A stretch of DNA of 64,000 bases from Archangium gephyra (GTDB lineage Bacteria; Myxococcota; Myxococcia; Myxococcales; Myxococcaceae): contig QFQP01000009.1 in the NCBI GenBank assembly GCA_003243425.1, positions 62,001 through 126,000 on the forward strand, read 5' to 3'. Below, piece after piece: positions 24,970 to 33,485 of the stretch. Position numbers and translations under genes: made by a program. Numbering within the stretch: the first letter of the stretch is position 1; each line of letters begins with the position of its first letter. The notes beneath the pieces are model-generated. The model did not search any database and had not been told where the DNA came from. It was given only the letters and a program-made list of their open reading frames with translations.

Positions 24970-24980
24970 CCGCGCCGCGC

Positions 24981-26162
24981 ATGCCCCCCAAAGTCATCGG
25001 TCCGTACCGCGTGCTCGAGACGCTCGGCAGCGGTGGCGTGGGCACTGTGTACCGCGCCATCGATCGCCGCACCGGTGACGTGTCTGCGCTCAAGCTGTTG
25101 TCGACCGGTCCCGCGCTCGACCCACGCGCTGCACGCCGGCTCGCGCGCGAGTTCGAGACGCTGCAGCACATGTCTCACCCCAACGTCGTGAAGGTGTACG
25201 ACACGGGCGTCTTTCAGGGCTACCCGTACCTGGCGATGGAGTTGGTCGAAGGGCTGACGCTCCGTCACTACCTCGCGCTGGCCGAAGAGGATCTCGCCAG
25301 TGACGCGGCTCTGGCGCGCGCGATCTCTGCGTTCCGCCACACGGGTGCCTCGCCGGACCGTGAGCCGTCTTCTGGTGGCGACGACAGTGAAGAGGGCGAA
25401 GGCGTCTTCAACCTCGCGGCCTTCGGTGAAGAAGCGCCGAGTGAAGAGTTCTCGGAAGACGAGGTGAACGGCGCGGGCGATGACGACGATGAATACGAGT
25501 CGGGGCCCGACCGCGTGCGTGCCTGGGCCGACCTGGCCGACGAACCCGACACCAACGCTTCGGTGTCCGACGAGGAGCCGCTGCCGTACGACATTCCTTC
25601 ACCTGAAGAGCGCCCCATCGGCGTGAAGCTGAGCCAGACGGAGATCGATCGGCTCAACACGCCGGAGCGCGTGGGCCGTTTGAAGGACGCCATGCTGCAG
25701 CTGTGTGAATCGCTCTCGTACATTCACGGCTACGGGCTCATTCACCGCGACCTCAAGCCGTCGAACGTGATGGTCGACGAAGATCGCACCGTGCGCCTGA
25801 TGGACTTCGGGCTCGCCAAGTACATCAGCGACGACACCGCGGTGACCGCCGACGGCCGGCTGGTCGGCACCTTCCGCTACATGGCTCCCGAGCAGATCCT
25901 CGGAGAGAAGCTCGATACCCGCACCGACCTCTATTCGCTGGGCGTCATTCTCTATGAGCTGCTCGCGGGTCGGCCGCCGTTCGAGGCCAAGTCGCCGTAC
26001 GAGCTGTGGCAGAAAGTTCTCGAAGTCGAAGCCGCGCCCATCGCGCACCTGAACCCCGGCGCCGATCGCGTGCTCTCGCGCGTCGCGCATCGGCTCATCC
26101 GCAAAGAACCCGACGATCGCTTCCAGACGGCGGAAGAGGTCTACGAGGCATTGATCGAATGA
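24981..26162 (+). CDS. Ser/Thr protein kinase with acidic insertion in the kinase domain
   Basis: 393 residues from the ATG at 24981; the long open frame upstream runs antisense through uppS and is not coding. The N-lobe is normal: GSGGVGTVYRA, ALKLLSTG, YPYLAMELVEG. After helix alpha-D about 125 residues of mostly acidic, serine-rich sequence intervene (for example NGAGDDDDEYESGPD) before the C-lobe resumes with SYIHGYGLIHRDLKPSN, MDFGLAKY and GTFRYMAPEQ. No transmembrane segment is seen, so it is cytoplasmic. Its stop overlaps the start of an RluA-family gene (ATGA). The catalytic residues are intact, so it is probably active. Confidence 0.92.
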   Translation: MPPKVIGPYRVLETLGSGGVGTVYRAIDRRTGDVSALKLLSTGPALDPRAARRLAREFETLQHMSHPNVVKVYDTGVFQGYPYLAMELVEGLTLRHYLALAEEDLASDAALARAISAFRHTGASPDREPSSGGDDSEEGEGVFNLAAFGEEAPSEEFSEDEVNGAGDDDDEYESGPDRVRAWADLADEPDTNASVSDEEPLPYDIPSPEERPIGVKLSQTEIDRLNTPERVGRLKDAMLQLCESLSYIHGYGLIHRDLKPSNVMVDEDRTVRLMDFGLAKYISDDTAVTADGRLVGTFRYMAPEQILGEKLDTRTDLYSLGVILYELLAGRPPFEAKSPYELWQKVLEVEAAPIAHLNPGADRVLSRVAHRLIRKEPDDRFQTAEEVYEALIE

Positions 26163-27067
26163 AGCACTCGTTGAAGGTGGAAGACGCCGGTGCCGGCAAG
26201 CGCATCGACGTGTTCGTGGGTGACGCGTTGTCGTTGTCGCGCGCGAAGTTGAAGGCGCTCTTCGAAGACGGCGCCGTTCGACTCAACGGCCGCAAAGCGA
26301 AGAAGGGCGTGATGGTCGCCAGAGGCGACACGCTCGAAGTCGACGTGCCCGAAGCCGCCGCTGAACCGGGGGCCGTCGCCGACAGCGCGCTCGCGCTGCA
26401 CGTGCTCCACGTCGACGACGAACTGGTGTTCGTCGACAAGGCCGCCGGAGTGCCCTCGCAACCGCTCAAGGCCGGCGAAGGCGGCACGGTGGCCAACGCG
26501 CTCATCGCCAGGTTCCCTGAAATGGCCGGCATCGGTGACGACCCGCGTGAAGCGGGGCTGTGTCACCGGCTCGACGTCGAGACCTCGGGCGTGCTGCTCG
26601 CGGCCCGTACACGACCGGTGTGGGAGGCGATGCGCGCGGCGTTCTCGGCCGAACGTGCGGTGGAAAAGAAGTACCTCGCGCTGGTTCGGGGCCCGCTCGC
26701 AGATGAAGGGACGATCGACGTTCCGTTGGAGCACGCCGGCGATCACGTGGTGCCGGGCGTCGCCGAGGGCCGCCCCGCCATCACCGAGTTCAGCGTGCGC
26801 GCCCGCCAGGGCTCGTATGCGCTGGTCGACGTGAAGCTGATCACCGGCGTGCTGCATCAGGTGCGCGCGCACCTCGCGGCGGTCGGCGCGCCCATCGTCG
26901 GCGACACGATGTACGGCGGCGCCGCCGAAGAAGGGCTCGACCGCTTCTTCCTGCACGCCGCGTCGCTCGCCGTGACCAACCCGGTGACGGGCAAACTCGT
27001 GCGCGTCGAGAGCCCCCTGCCCGACGAGCTGTCGCGCGTGTTGGACCGCCGGCTTCCCAGCGAGTGA
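26159..27067 (+). CDS. RluA-family pseudouridine synthase
   Basis: 302 residues, start overlapping the kinase stop (ATGA). An S4 RNA-binding domain occupies about 1-60 (AKLKALFEDGAVRLNGRKAKKG). The catalytic domain has GLCHRLDVETSGVLL, whose aspartate is the nucleophile, then VEKKYLALVRG and the VDVKLITGVLHQVRAHLA motif. The architecture matches RluD/RluA enzymes that convert uridine to pseudouridine in 23S rRNA or tRNA. The exact target cannot be set from sequence alone. Coupling to an upstream kinase gene is unusual for this housekeeping family. Confidence 0.93.
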   Translation: MKHSLKVEDAGAGKRIDVFVGDALSLSRAKLKALFEDGAVRLNGRKAKKGVMVARGDTLEVDVPEAAAEPGAVADSALALHVLHVDDELVFVDKAAGVPSQPLKAGEGGTVANALIARFPEMAGIGDDPREAGLCHRLDVETSGVLLAARTRPVWEAMRAAFSAERAVEKKYLALVRGPLADEGTIDVPLEHAGDHVVPGVAEGRPAITEFSVRARQGSYALVDVKLITGVLHQVRAHLAAVGAPIVGDTMYGGAAEEGLDRFFLHAASLAVTNPVTGKLVRVESPLPDELSRVLDRRLPSE

Positions 27068-27162
27068 CGCCAAACCGCCACACCTGAGGCGCCTCGCCAC
27101 ACCCCCCGACGCAATGGCGCACGGAATCACGGCTGGCCTGAGTCGTGCTTCGGCGGTCGCGC

Positions 27163-28749
27163 ATGGCTCTCAAAGTTGCGTCGGGTTCTGCTCGTACGGG
27201 CATGGTCGCCACGTTGCTCGCCGCGTTTGCGGTGAATGCCGACGCGCCCGCGGCGAAAGACACCGCCGAAGGTGACAAGGTCGTTCTGGCGTCACCCCGC
27301 GCGGCGGTGCGTGAGTTCCTCGAGCTCATTCGGAAAGGCGACGACAAGGCCGCTGCGAAGTACCTGGTGCGCGGCACGCCTGAGCAGGCGCGGAAGCTGG
27401 GCGCGGTGTTCGAAGGGCAGCCGCGCTTCGACCTCGAGCAGGTGAGCGACGAGCCGGAAGGCACGGAAGACGACGGCCTGCCGGCCGGTGACGAAGCCGT
27501 GGCCAACGTCGAGCTCGGCGATCACGTCGCTGAACACATCGTCATGGTGCGCATGGACGGTGAGCCCCGCTGGCGTTTCAACGTACCGACCTTGAATCGC
27601 CTCGACGTCTGGTACGAGCGCACGCCGAACGCGTGGGCGGCCAAGACGTTGCCGTCGTGGCTGACGCGGCGTGGCCCGGTGGGCATGCAGTTCTGGCAGT
27701 GGGCGGCGTTGCTCCTCGTCGCGGTGCTGGCGTGGGGCGTCGGTACCCTGGTCGGCCGTCTGCTCAGCAAGGCCGTGAAGATGGTGATGGAGCACACCAA
27801 GAAGCATCGATGGTCGCACCTCATCTTCAACAAGCTGCAGGGGCCGCTGACGCTGGCGTCGTCGATGTCGATCGTCGCCGCGACCGTGCCGTTCATGGGT
27901 CTGCCCGAGACCGCCGGCGCGTTGATCCTGAAGGTCGTCAAGGGCGGCTTCCTGGCGGTCTTCTTCTGGCTGCTGGTGCGCGCGGTCGACGTGATCCGCG
28001 AGGTCATCATCGCGAAGATGGCGGCCGATCAGCCCAGCTCGCGGTCGCTGGTGTCGCTCGGTTCGCGGTTCACCAAGGCGGTGCTGTTCACGATTCTGGT
28101 CATCGCCACGCTCAGCCTGCTGGGCCTGCCGGTCGGCAGCCTGCTCGCCGGTCTGGGCATCGGTGGTCTCGCGGTCGCGCTCGCAGGGCAGAAGACGCTC
28201 GAGAACCTCATCGGGACGTTCGCCATCGGCTTCGACGCTCCGTTCCGCGAAGGCGACTTCGTGAAGGTGCGTGACTTCACCGGCACCGTCGAGACCATCG
28301 GCCTCCGCTCCACGCGCATTCGTACGCTCGACCGCACCATCATCACCGTGCCCAACGGCAAGCTCGCCGACGAGCACATCGAGACGTTCGCGGTGCGCGA
28401 TCGCATGCGCCTCGCGCTCAACTTCGCCATTCGCTACGGCGCAGACCCCGCGGCCATCGAGTCGGCGCTGACGAAGGCCGAGGAGGTGTTGAAGCAGGAC
28501 CCCGAGGTCGACGCCTCGAGCGCCATGGTTCGGCTGGTCACCGCCGGCGAGTGGGGCATGGGCATCGAAGCGATCGCCATGTTGAACACCGCCGACGGCG
28601 TGAAGTTCGGGCTGACGCGCCAGCGCGTGCTGCTGGCGATCATGAAGGTGGTGAACGACGCGGGCGTGACGCTCGACCCGGCGTCGGTGTTCCAGAAGAA
28701 CGGCGCGGCGGCGACGCAGAAGGTGGTGCAACAACAGACGCGGGTGTGA
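27163..28749 (+). CDS. MscS-family mechanosensitive channel with N-terminal periplasmic domain
   Basis: 528 residues from the ATG at 27163; a GTG at 27145 is an alternative. A signal peptide (MALKVASG...NADA) precedes about 140 residues of soluble domain. Four or five transmembrane segments follow. The pore helix has LLAGLGIGGLAVALAGQKTLENLIG, and the conserved beta domain FREGDFVKVRDFTGTVETIGLRSTRI follows. The channel probably releases solutes on osmotic downshock. The extra periplasmic domain distinguishes it from the shorter paralogue at 44127-45284. Confidence 0.93.
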   Translation: MALKVASGSARTGMVATLLAAFAVNADAPAAKDTAEGDKVVLASPRAAVREFLELIRKGDDKAAAKYLVRGTPEQARKLGAVFEGQPRFDLEQVSDEPEGTEDDGLPAGDEAVANVELGDHVAEHIVMVRMDGEPRWRFNVPTLNRLDVWYERTPNAWAAKTLPSWLTRRGPVGMQFWQWAALLLVAVLAWGVGTLVGRLLSKAVKMVMEHTKKHRWSHLIFNKLQGPLTLASSMSIVAATVPFMGLPETAGALILKVVKGGFLAVFFWLLVRAVDVIREVIIAKMAADQPSSRSLVSLGSRFTKAVLFTILVIATLSLLGLPVGSLLAGLGIGGLAVALAGQKTLENLIGTFAIGFDAPFREGDFVKVRDFTGTVETIGLRSTRIRTLDRTIITVPNGKLADEHIETFAVRDRMRLALNFAIRYGADPAAIESALTKAEEVLKQDPEVDASSAMVRLVTAGEWGMGIEAIAMLNTADGVKFGLTRQRVLLAIMKVVNDAGVTLDPASVFQKNGAAATQKVVQQQTRV

Positions 28750-28773
28750 AGAGTCCGTTAAAGGACGTGCGCG

Positions 28774-30039
28774 ATGTCGCGCGCCATCATTCACATCGAC
28801 ATGGACGCGTTCTACGCGGCGGTGGAGCAGCGTGACGCCCCGGCCCTGCGTGGCAAGCCGGTGATCGTCGGCGGGCACCCGCAACGCGGCGTGGTGCTCG
28901 CCGCATCGTATGAGGTCCGGCCGTTCGGCGTTCGCTCGGCGATTCCCATGGCGCGGGCCATCAAGCTGGCGCCACACGCCATCGTGGTGCCGCCGAGGTT
29001 CGCCGCCTACGTCGACGCCAGCGAGCAGGTGTTTCGCATCTTCGAGCGCTACACACCGCAGATCGAGCCGCTCTCGCTCGACGAAGCGTTCCTCGACGTG
29101 AGCGCGTCGCGCGCGCTGTTCGGCTCGGCGGGCCAACTGGCGAAGCGCATTCGTGACGAGATCCGACGCGAGATCGAACTGCCTGCGTCGGCCGGCATCG
29201 CCGACGTGAAGTTCGTCGCGAAGATCGCCAGCGACGTGGCCAAGCCGAACGGGCAACACGAAGTGCCGGAAGGCACGTCGCGCGCGTTTCTGGCGCCGCT
29301 GCCGATTTCACGGCTGTGGGGCGTGGGCCCGAAGACCGAAGAGGTGCTGAAACGCTTCGGGCTCCACACCATCGGCGACGTCGCGGCGAAAGACCTCGAG
29401 TGGCTCGGCGCGAAGCTCGGCACCTCGGCGCAGCACTTCTGGGAGCTCTCGCACGGCATCGATTCGCGCCCCGTGGTGAGCGACCGCGAGGCGAAGAGCG
29501 TCGGCGCGCAGGACACCTTCGACGAAGACCTGCTGGGAGAAGAGGCGTTGAAGCCGCACCTTCATTCGCAGGCGCTGCGGGTGGGAAGGCGGTTGCGGAA
29601 GTCGGGCGTGAAGGCGCGGTGCGTTCAGTTGACGGTGAAGTACGCGGACTTCACGCAGATCACGCGCAGGCAGACGCTCGAGCTGCCGACCGACGACGGG
29701 CAGACGCTCTACCGCAAGGCGATCGAGCTGCTGCAGAAGGCTGATTTGCGGCGCCGGGTTCGGCTCACCGGCGTGAGCGGCCAGGAGCTGACCGGCGGCG
29801 CACCGCAGCTGGGGCTGTTCGTCGAAGACGCAGCACCTCCGAAGAACACCAGGCTGAACGCTGCGCTGGACGCGATCGCCTCGAAGTTCGGGAACAAGGC
29901 GGTCGTCACCGCCGACCTCCGCGAAGACGACCCCGACGAAGCGCGCGACGGCTTCTATTCAGAAGACAAACGCGAGACGGCTGCGCGCGCCGAGAAAGAA
30001 CGCGCACAGCTCGGGCTCCGCGTGGAACGCGACGACTAA
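28774..30039 (+). CDS. dinB: DNA polymerase IV (Y family)
   Basis: 421 residues. It shows the Y-family first motif IIHIDMDAFYAAVEQRD, the palm motif LSLDEAFLDVSASR with two catalytic acids, the helix-hairpin-helix near SRLWGVGPKTEEVL, and a little-finger domain to the end. It performs translesion synthesis past damaged bases. It starts 24 bases after the mscS stop. Its stop overlaps the convergent lipoprotein gene by 4 bases. No beta-clamp motif was confidently picked out, and no obvious LexA box was found upstream. Confidence 0.95.
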   Translation: MSRAIIHIDMDAFYAAVEQRDAPALRGKPVIVGGHPQRGVVLAASYEVRPFGVRSAIPMARAIKLAPHAIVVPPRFAAYVDASEQVFRIFERYTPQIEPLSLDEAFLDVSASRALFGSAGQLAKRIRDEIRREIELPASAGIADVKFVAKIASDVAKPNGQHEVPEGTSRAFLAPLPISRLWGVGPKTEEVLKRFGLHTIGDVAAKDLEWLGAKLGTSAQHFWELSHGIDSRPVVSDREAKSVGAQDTFDEDLLGEEALKPHLHSQALRVGRRLRKSGVKARCVQLTVKYADFTQITRRQTLELPTDDGQTLYRKAIELLQKADLRRRVRLTGVSGQELTGGAPQLGLFVEDAAPPKNTRLNAALDAIASKFGNKAVVTADLREDDPDEARDGFYSEDKRETAARAEKERAQLGLRVERDD

Positions 30040-33000
30040 TTCGGAATGCAGACGCCGTTCGCGTCGCACGTCCCCGCGCACGCCGGCGAGCACGAGGTCA
30101 GCGCCTGCGTGTTGGCGAACGCGCCGCGCGCACCGGCAGTGCCGCTGCTCGTCATCGAGCCCGGGGAGCTGCCGCCCGCCCCACCCGGCCCCGCGGTGTC
30201 GACGAACGTGGCCGTGAGGAACGTGTTGGTCGTCGACAGACCGCCGAGCGGAACGTTGAACGAGACGACGCCGAAGGAAGGCCCGCCGGCACCGCCACCG
30301 CCGCCGCCGCCGGGACCGCCGTTGCCGCCTTCGCCGCCCTTGCCGCCCACCGAGCTGCTCCAACGCGCGGCGATGCCGCCGAAGCCACCCGAGCCGCCGA
30401 GGCCACCGGGCCCGCCGAAGCCGCCGTCGCCACCGTTGCCGCCCGCGCCGCGCTGAATGCGGTTGTTGAGGATCGACGGGAGCGCCGTGTTGGGCACCAA
30501 CGCGGAGATGACGATCGCGAACGAGCCACCGCCCGCGCCGCCGGCGTTGCCGCCACTGCCGCCGCAGCCACCGGCGCCTGCGCCGCCGCCGGTCGCGCCG
30601 ATCTCCCACCCCTGGCAGCCTCCGGCCGTGAAGCGCGCCACACCACCGCCTGCGCCACCGCCGCCGCCACCTTGCGCGGTGAGCCCCGGTTGACCTGACG
30701 ATGCAGCGGTCGGAGAGGCCACCCACCGGCCGCCCGAGAAGCTGCCGAAGCGCGCGCGGGTGGTTGCGCCGGCGCCTCCGCTGCCGCTGATGCCGTCGGC
30801 GCCCGGGCGACCGTCTTCACCGTCATGCGGCTGAATGGTCGAAGGGAAACCGGACTCGGTGACGTGGTTGCAACCCGGCGAGCTGAGCGTGTCGAAGCTC
30901 CAGTCGAACCCGCCGGCGCCGTTGCGGCTCGACGGAGGCTGCGCCGCGTACATCTGCTGCGCGCCCTGGTTACCGGCGAAGGTGTACACCGGGCACACGA
31001 CGTTGCCGCCCGCGGTGCCGTCTGAACCGCCGCACTGACCGTTGGTGCCCGCCGCGCCGCCGATGCGGTGGTTGGAGGGATTGCAGTTGCCGCTCGAGAA
31101 GAACTGGCTGTTGACGCCGACCAGCCCGTTCAACGTCGTGCCGCCGATGGCCTGACGACCAAAGCCCTGGGTGCCGGTGCCACCGCGGCCGCCGGTGCCA
31201 CCACGACCGGCGACGATGTCGTTGCCCTGCAGCACGAAGCGCGGGCCCACGCTCTGCAGAAACACCGCGATCGACGCGAAGCCCGCAGCACCCGGCGCCA
31301 CGTTGGTCGTCGCGTCCCAGCCGGCGATGGTGAAGCCAGAGATCACCGTCTCGCGCGCGGCACCGGCCACGCCGAGTGATTCTGCGTGCACCGGCGCAAT
31401 GGCGTTGGCCGTCGGCTGCACGCCCTGCCACGTGGTCGTGTAGAGCCGCGGGTCGCGCTTGAGGAAGTCCGCCGAGTAGCCGCCGAAGATCTGCGCGCCG
31501 TCGAACAACCGCACGTTCTCGCGATACAGACCACCCGCCACGAGCACGTAGCGTTTGTTCTGCGCCTGCTGCGCAGCAACCCCCGCCGCGATCGTCTGCA
31601 ACGGCGCCGTGCGCGTACCGTTGCCTCCGGGCGCGGCGCTGGTCGACACGAAGATCGCATCGGAGATCACCCCGTCGATGCCGTCGCAGTTCTCGTCGAC
31701 CCACGACGCAGCGTTGCCGGTCGCCGGGAGCCGATCGGGGAGATCGGTCGTCGTATTTCCGTGCACGCGGCGGCACTCACAGCCGTCGCTCGAGTCGGCG
31801 TTCACGTTCACCCACTCGAACGTGGTGCCACCGACGACCTCGGTCAGACACGGGCCCATCGTGCAGCGCGGCATGGCCGGCGCGAGGTCGCACACACCGG
31901 TGGTGTGCTGCAGCGTGGCCGAGAAGTACTTCGAGCAGTCGTTGTTGCAGAAGCCGCAGTGCGCGGTCGCCTCGTAGCGGCCGGTGGCCTGATTCAGGAA
32001 CCCCTCGTCCACGCGCTGGTCGCAGTTGTTGTCACGGCCGTCGCAGATCTCGGGGTTGAACGTGCTCACGTCGCACGTGCTCCACGCGGGGCCTGCGCCC
32101 GAGGCAGCGCACGTCTCGAAGCCGTTGCAGGTCATCGCCCCGCCGGTGATGCGGCACGCACGCGTGGTGCCGATGGTCTGCGCGCGGCAGCTGCAGGTGC
32201 CGGTCGTCGGCACGCACTGATTCGCGCCGCCGGGCACCGCCTGACACGAATAGCCACCGGGGCAACCGGGCGGGTACGCGCTCGACGCCGAGCAATCGCG
32301 GCCGCAGACCTTCGCGCCGTCGACGGTAAGGCAGCGGCTGCCCGGACCGACGCAATCACCGTCGACCTGACAGGGCGAACACAGCGTGTCCGGCAACTGC
32401 AGACACATGGTGCCATCTTCGAACGGGAAGAACCCGGGCTCGCACTGCGTGACATGGCACGAGGGCACGTCGTCAGAGATGTCGCAGGTGGTGTTGACCG
32501 CGTGCGCGATGATCTTCGAGCAGTCGTTGTTGCAGGCGCCGCAGTGCGCGCGCGTCGAATACAGGCCGCGTGCGGGGCGGAAGTCTTCGTCGACCTGACC
32601 GTCGCAATCGTCGTCTTCGTAGTTGCACGCTTCGGCTGCGGGATCGCGCGCGGTGCACACCAGACCGGCCGTCGCGAAGCAGACCTGCGGCCCGCGGCAC
32701 GTCACGTTGCCGACGGTCTTGGTGCACTCGCCGGGCATCAGGTCGTCGATGCGGCCGTTGCAGTCATCGTCGGCGCCGTTGCACGTCTCTTCGAGGGCAT
32801 CGGGCGCGAGGCAGGCCGTGAAGCCTCCGTCGGCCTGACAGCGCTGATTGCCCAGGCAGCGGCCGAAGGCGTTCTGCGTACCGAGGCAGGCCTTCTCGAG
32901 GCCGAGCGTCTCGGGCGTGCAGTCGCAGCTACGCCCCTGGGGAATGCACTGACCTTGCTCGCACGCGTACTGCGCAGGGCAGCCGGTGAACGTGCAGTCA

Positions 33001-33485
33001 CGGGCACAGAACCCCGCGTCGAGCTCACCCTTGATGCAGCGATCGCCGCCGGTGGCACCGCAGTCGAGGTCCTCGCCACAGGTCTGGCAGAGCAGCGGCT
33101 GGGGAATCGCGCACAGGTTCGCCGTCATGCCCGCGTCGGGCTTCGACGGGTCGGGCACGCGCTTGCAGTCGTACGAATCAGGACAGCCCGCATCGTCGCT
33201 GCCGCACACCTGGCTGCAGAACTTGCCGGCCGGGCCGCCCAGACAGAAGTCGGAGTTGCACTCGGCGCCCGCGTCGCACGGCTCGCCGAAGCGCTTGCGG
33301 CCGTAGTCGTAGCCGCCGTCCATCAACTCGAAGACCTGACAGACCGCGTTCACGCAGCGCAGGCCTTCGGCGCAATCGCTGTCGAAGACGCACGCGTCCT
33401 GACGCGGGTTGTACTTGGTACGGCCGCAGCCCAGCAGCGTGAGCACCACCAACAACGACCACTTCATGAAGTTCGCGCGCGACAT
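30036..33485 (-). CDS. Giant lipoprotein: MopE metal-binding motifs, DUF1565 helix, glycine-rich tail
   Basis: 1149 residues from the ATG at 33485, which shares one base with the upstream stop (TGATG); an ATG at 33467 (MKWSLL) also starts a proper signal peptide. The lipobox is LTLLGC. The first half is cysteine-rich with three MopE-type motifs (CNGADDDCNGRIDD, CNYEDDDCDGQVDEDF, CDGRDNNCDQRVDEGF). A DUF1565/right-handed beta-helix segment follows (IFVSTSAAPGGNGTRTAPLQ ... AQIFGGYS), then about 350 residues of glycine-rich sequence, ending in CSPACAGTCDANGVCIPN. It is probably exposed at the outer membrane and binds metal ions. The upstream gene is a tandem paralogue. Confidence 0.85.
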   Translation of the reverse strand: MSRANFMKWSLLVVLTLLGCGRTKYNPRQDACVFDSDCAEGLRCVNAVCQVFELMDGGYDYGRKRFGEPCDAGAECNSDFCLGGPAGKFCSQVCGSDDAGCPDSYDCKRVPDPSKPDAGMTANLCAIPQPLLCQTCGEDLDCGATGGDRCIKGELDAGFCARDCTFTGCPAQYACEQGQCIPQGRSCDCTPETLGLEKACLGTQNAFGRCLGNQRCQADGGFTACLAPDALEETCNGADDDCNGRIDDLMPGECTKTVGNVTCRGPQVCFATAGLVCTARDPAAEACNYEDDDCDGQVDEDFRPARGLYSTRAHCGACNNDCSKIIAHAVNTTCDISDDVPSCHVTQCEPGFFPFEDGTMCLQLPDTLCSPCQVDGDCVGPGSRCLTVDGAKVCGRDCSASSAYPPGCPGGYSCQAVPGGANQCVPTTGTCSCRAQTIGTTRACRITGGAMTCNGFETCAASGAGPAWSTCDVSTFNPEICDGRDNNCDQRVDEGFLNQATGRYEATAHCGFCNNDCSKYFSATLQHTTGVCDLAPAMPRCTMGPCLTEVVGGTTFEWVNVNADSSDGCECRRVHGNTTTDLPDRLPATGNAASWVDENCDGIDGVISDAIFVSTSAAPGGNGTRTAPLQTIAAGVAAQQAQNKRYVLVAGGLYRENVRLFDGAQIFGGYSADFLKRDPRLYTTTWQGVQPTANAIAPVHAESLGVAGAARETVISGFTIAGWDATTNVAPGAAGFASIAVFLQSVGPRFVLQGNDIVAGRGGTGGRGGTGTQGFGRQAIGGTTLNGLVGVNSQFFSSGNCNPSNHRIGGAAGTNGQCGGSDGTAGGNVVCPVYTFAGNQGAQQMYAAQPPSSRNGAGGFDWSFDTLSSPGCNHVTESGFPSTIQPHDGEDGRPGADGISGSGGAGATTRARFGSFSGGRWVASPTAASSGQPGLTAQGGGGGGAGGGVARFTAGGCQGWEIGATGGGAGAGGCGGSGGNAGGAGGGSFAIVISALVPNTALPSILNNRIQRGAGGNGGDGGFGGPGGLGGSGGFGGIAARWSSSVGGKGGEGGNGGPGGGGGGGAGGPSFGVVSFNVPLGGLSTTNTFLTATFVDTAGPGGAGGSSPGSMTSSGTAGARGAFANTQALTSCSPACAGTCDANGVCIPN

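Noticed and set aside
24021..24980. Upstream extension of the acidic-insert kinase through uppS
   Set aside because: The region codes uppS on the other strand. A natural ATG at 24981 gives a standard kinase N-terminus.
30260..30700. Short GC-rich repeats within the glycine-rich tail as a CRISPR or structural DNA repeat
   Set aside because: Irregular spacing and purely coding (GGX) origin.
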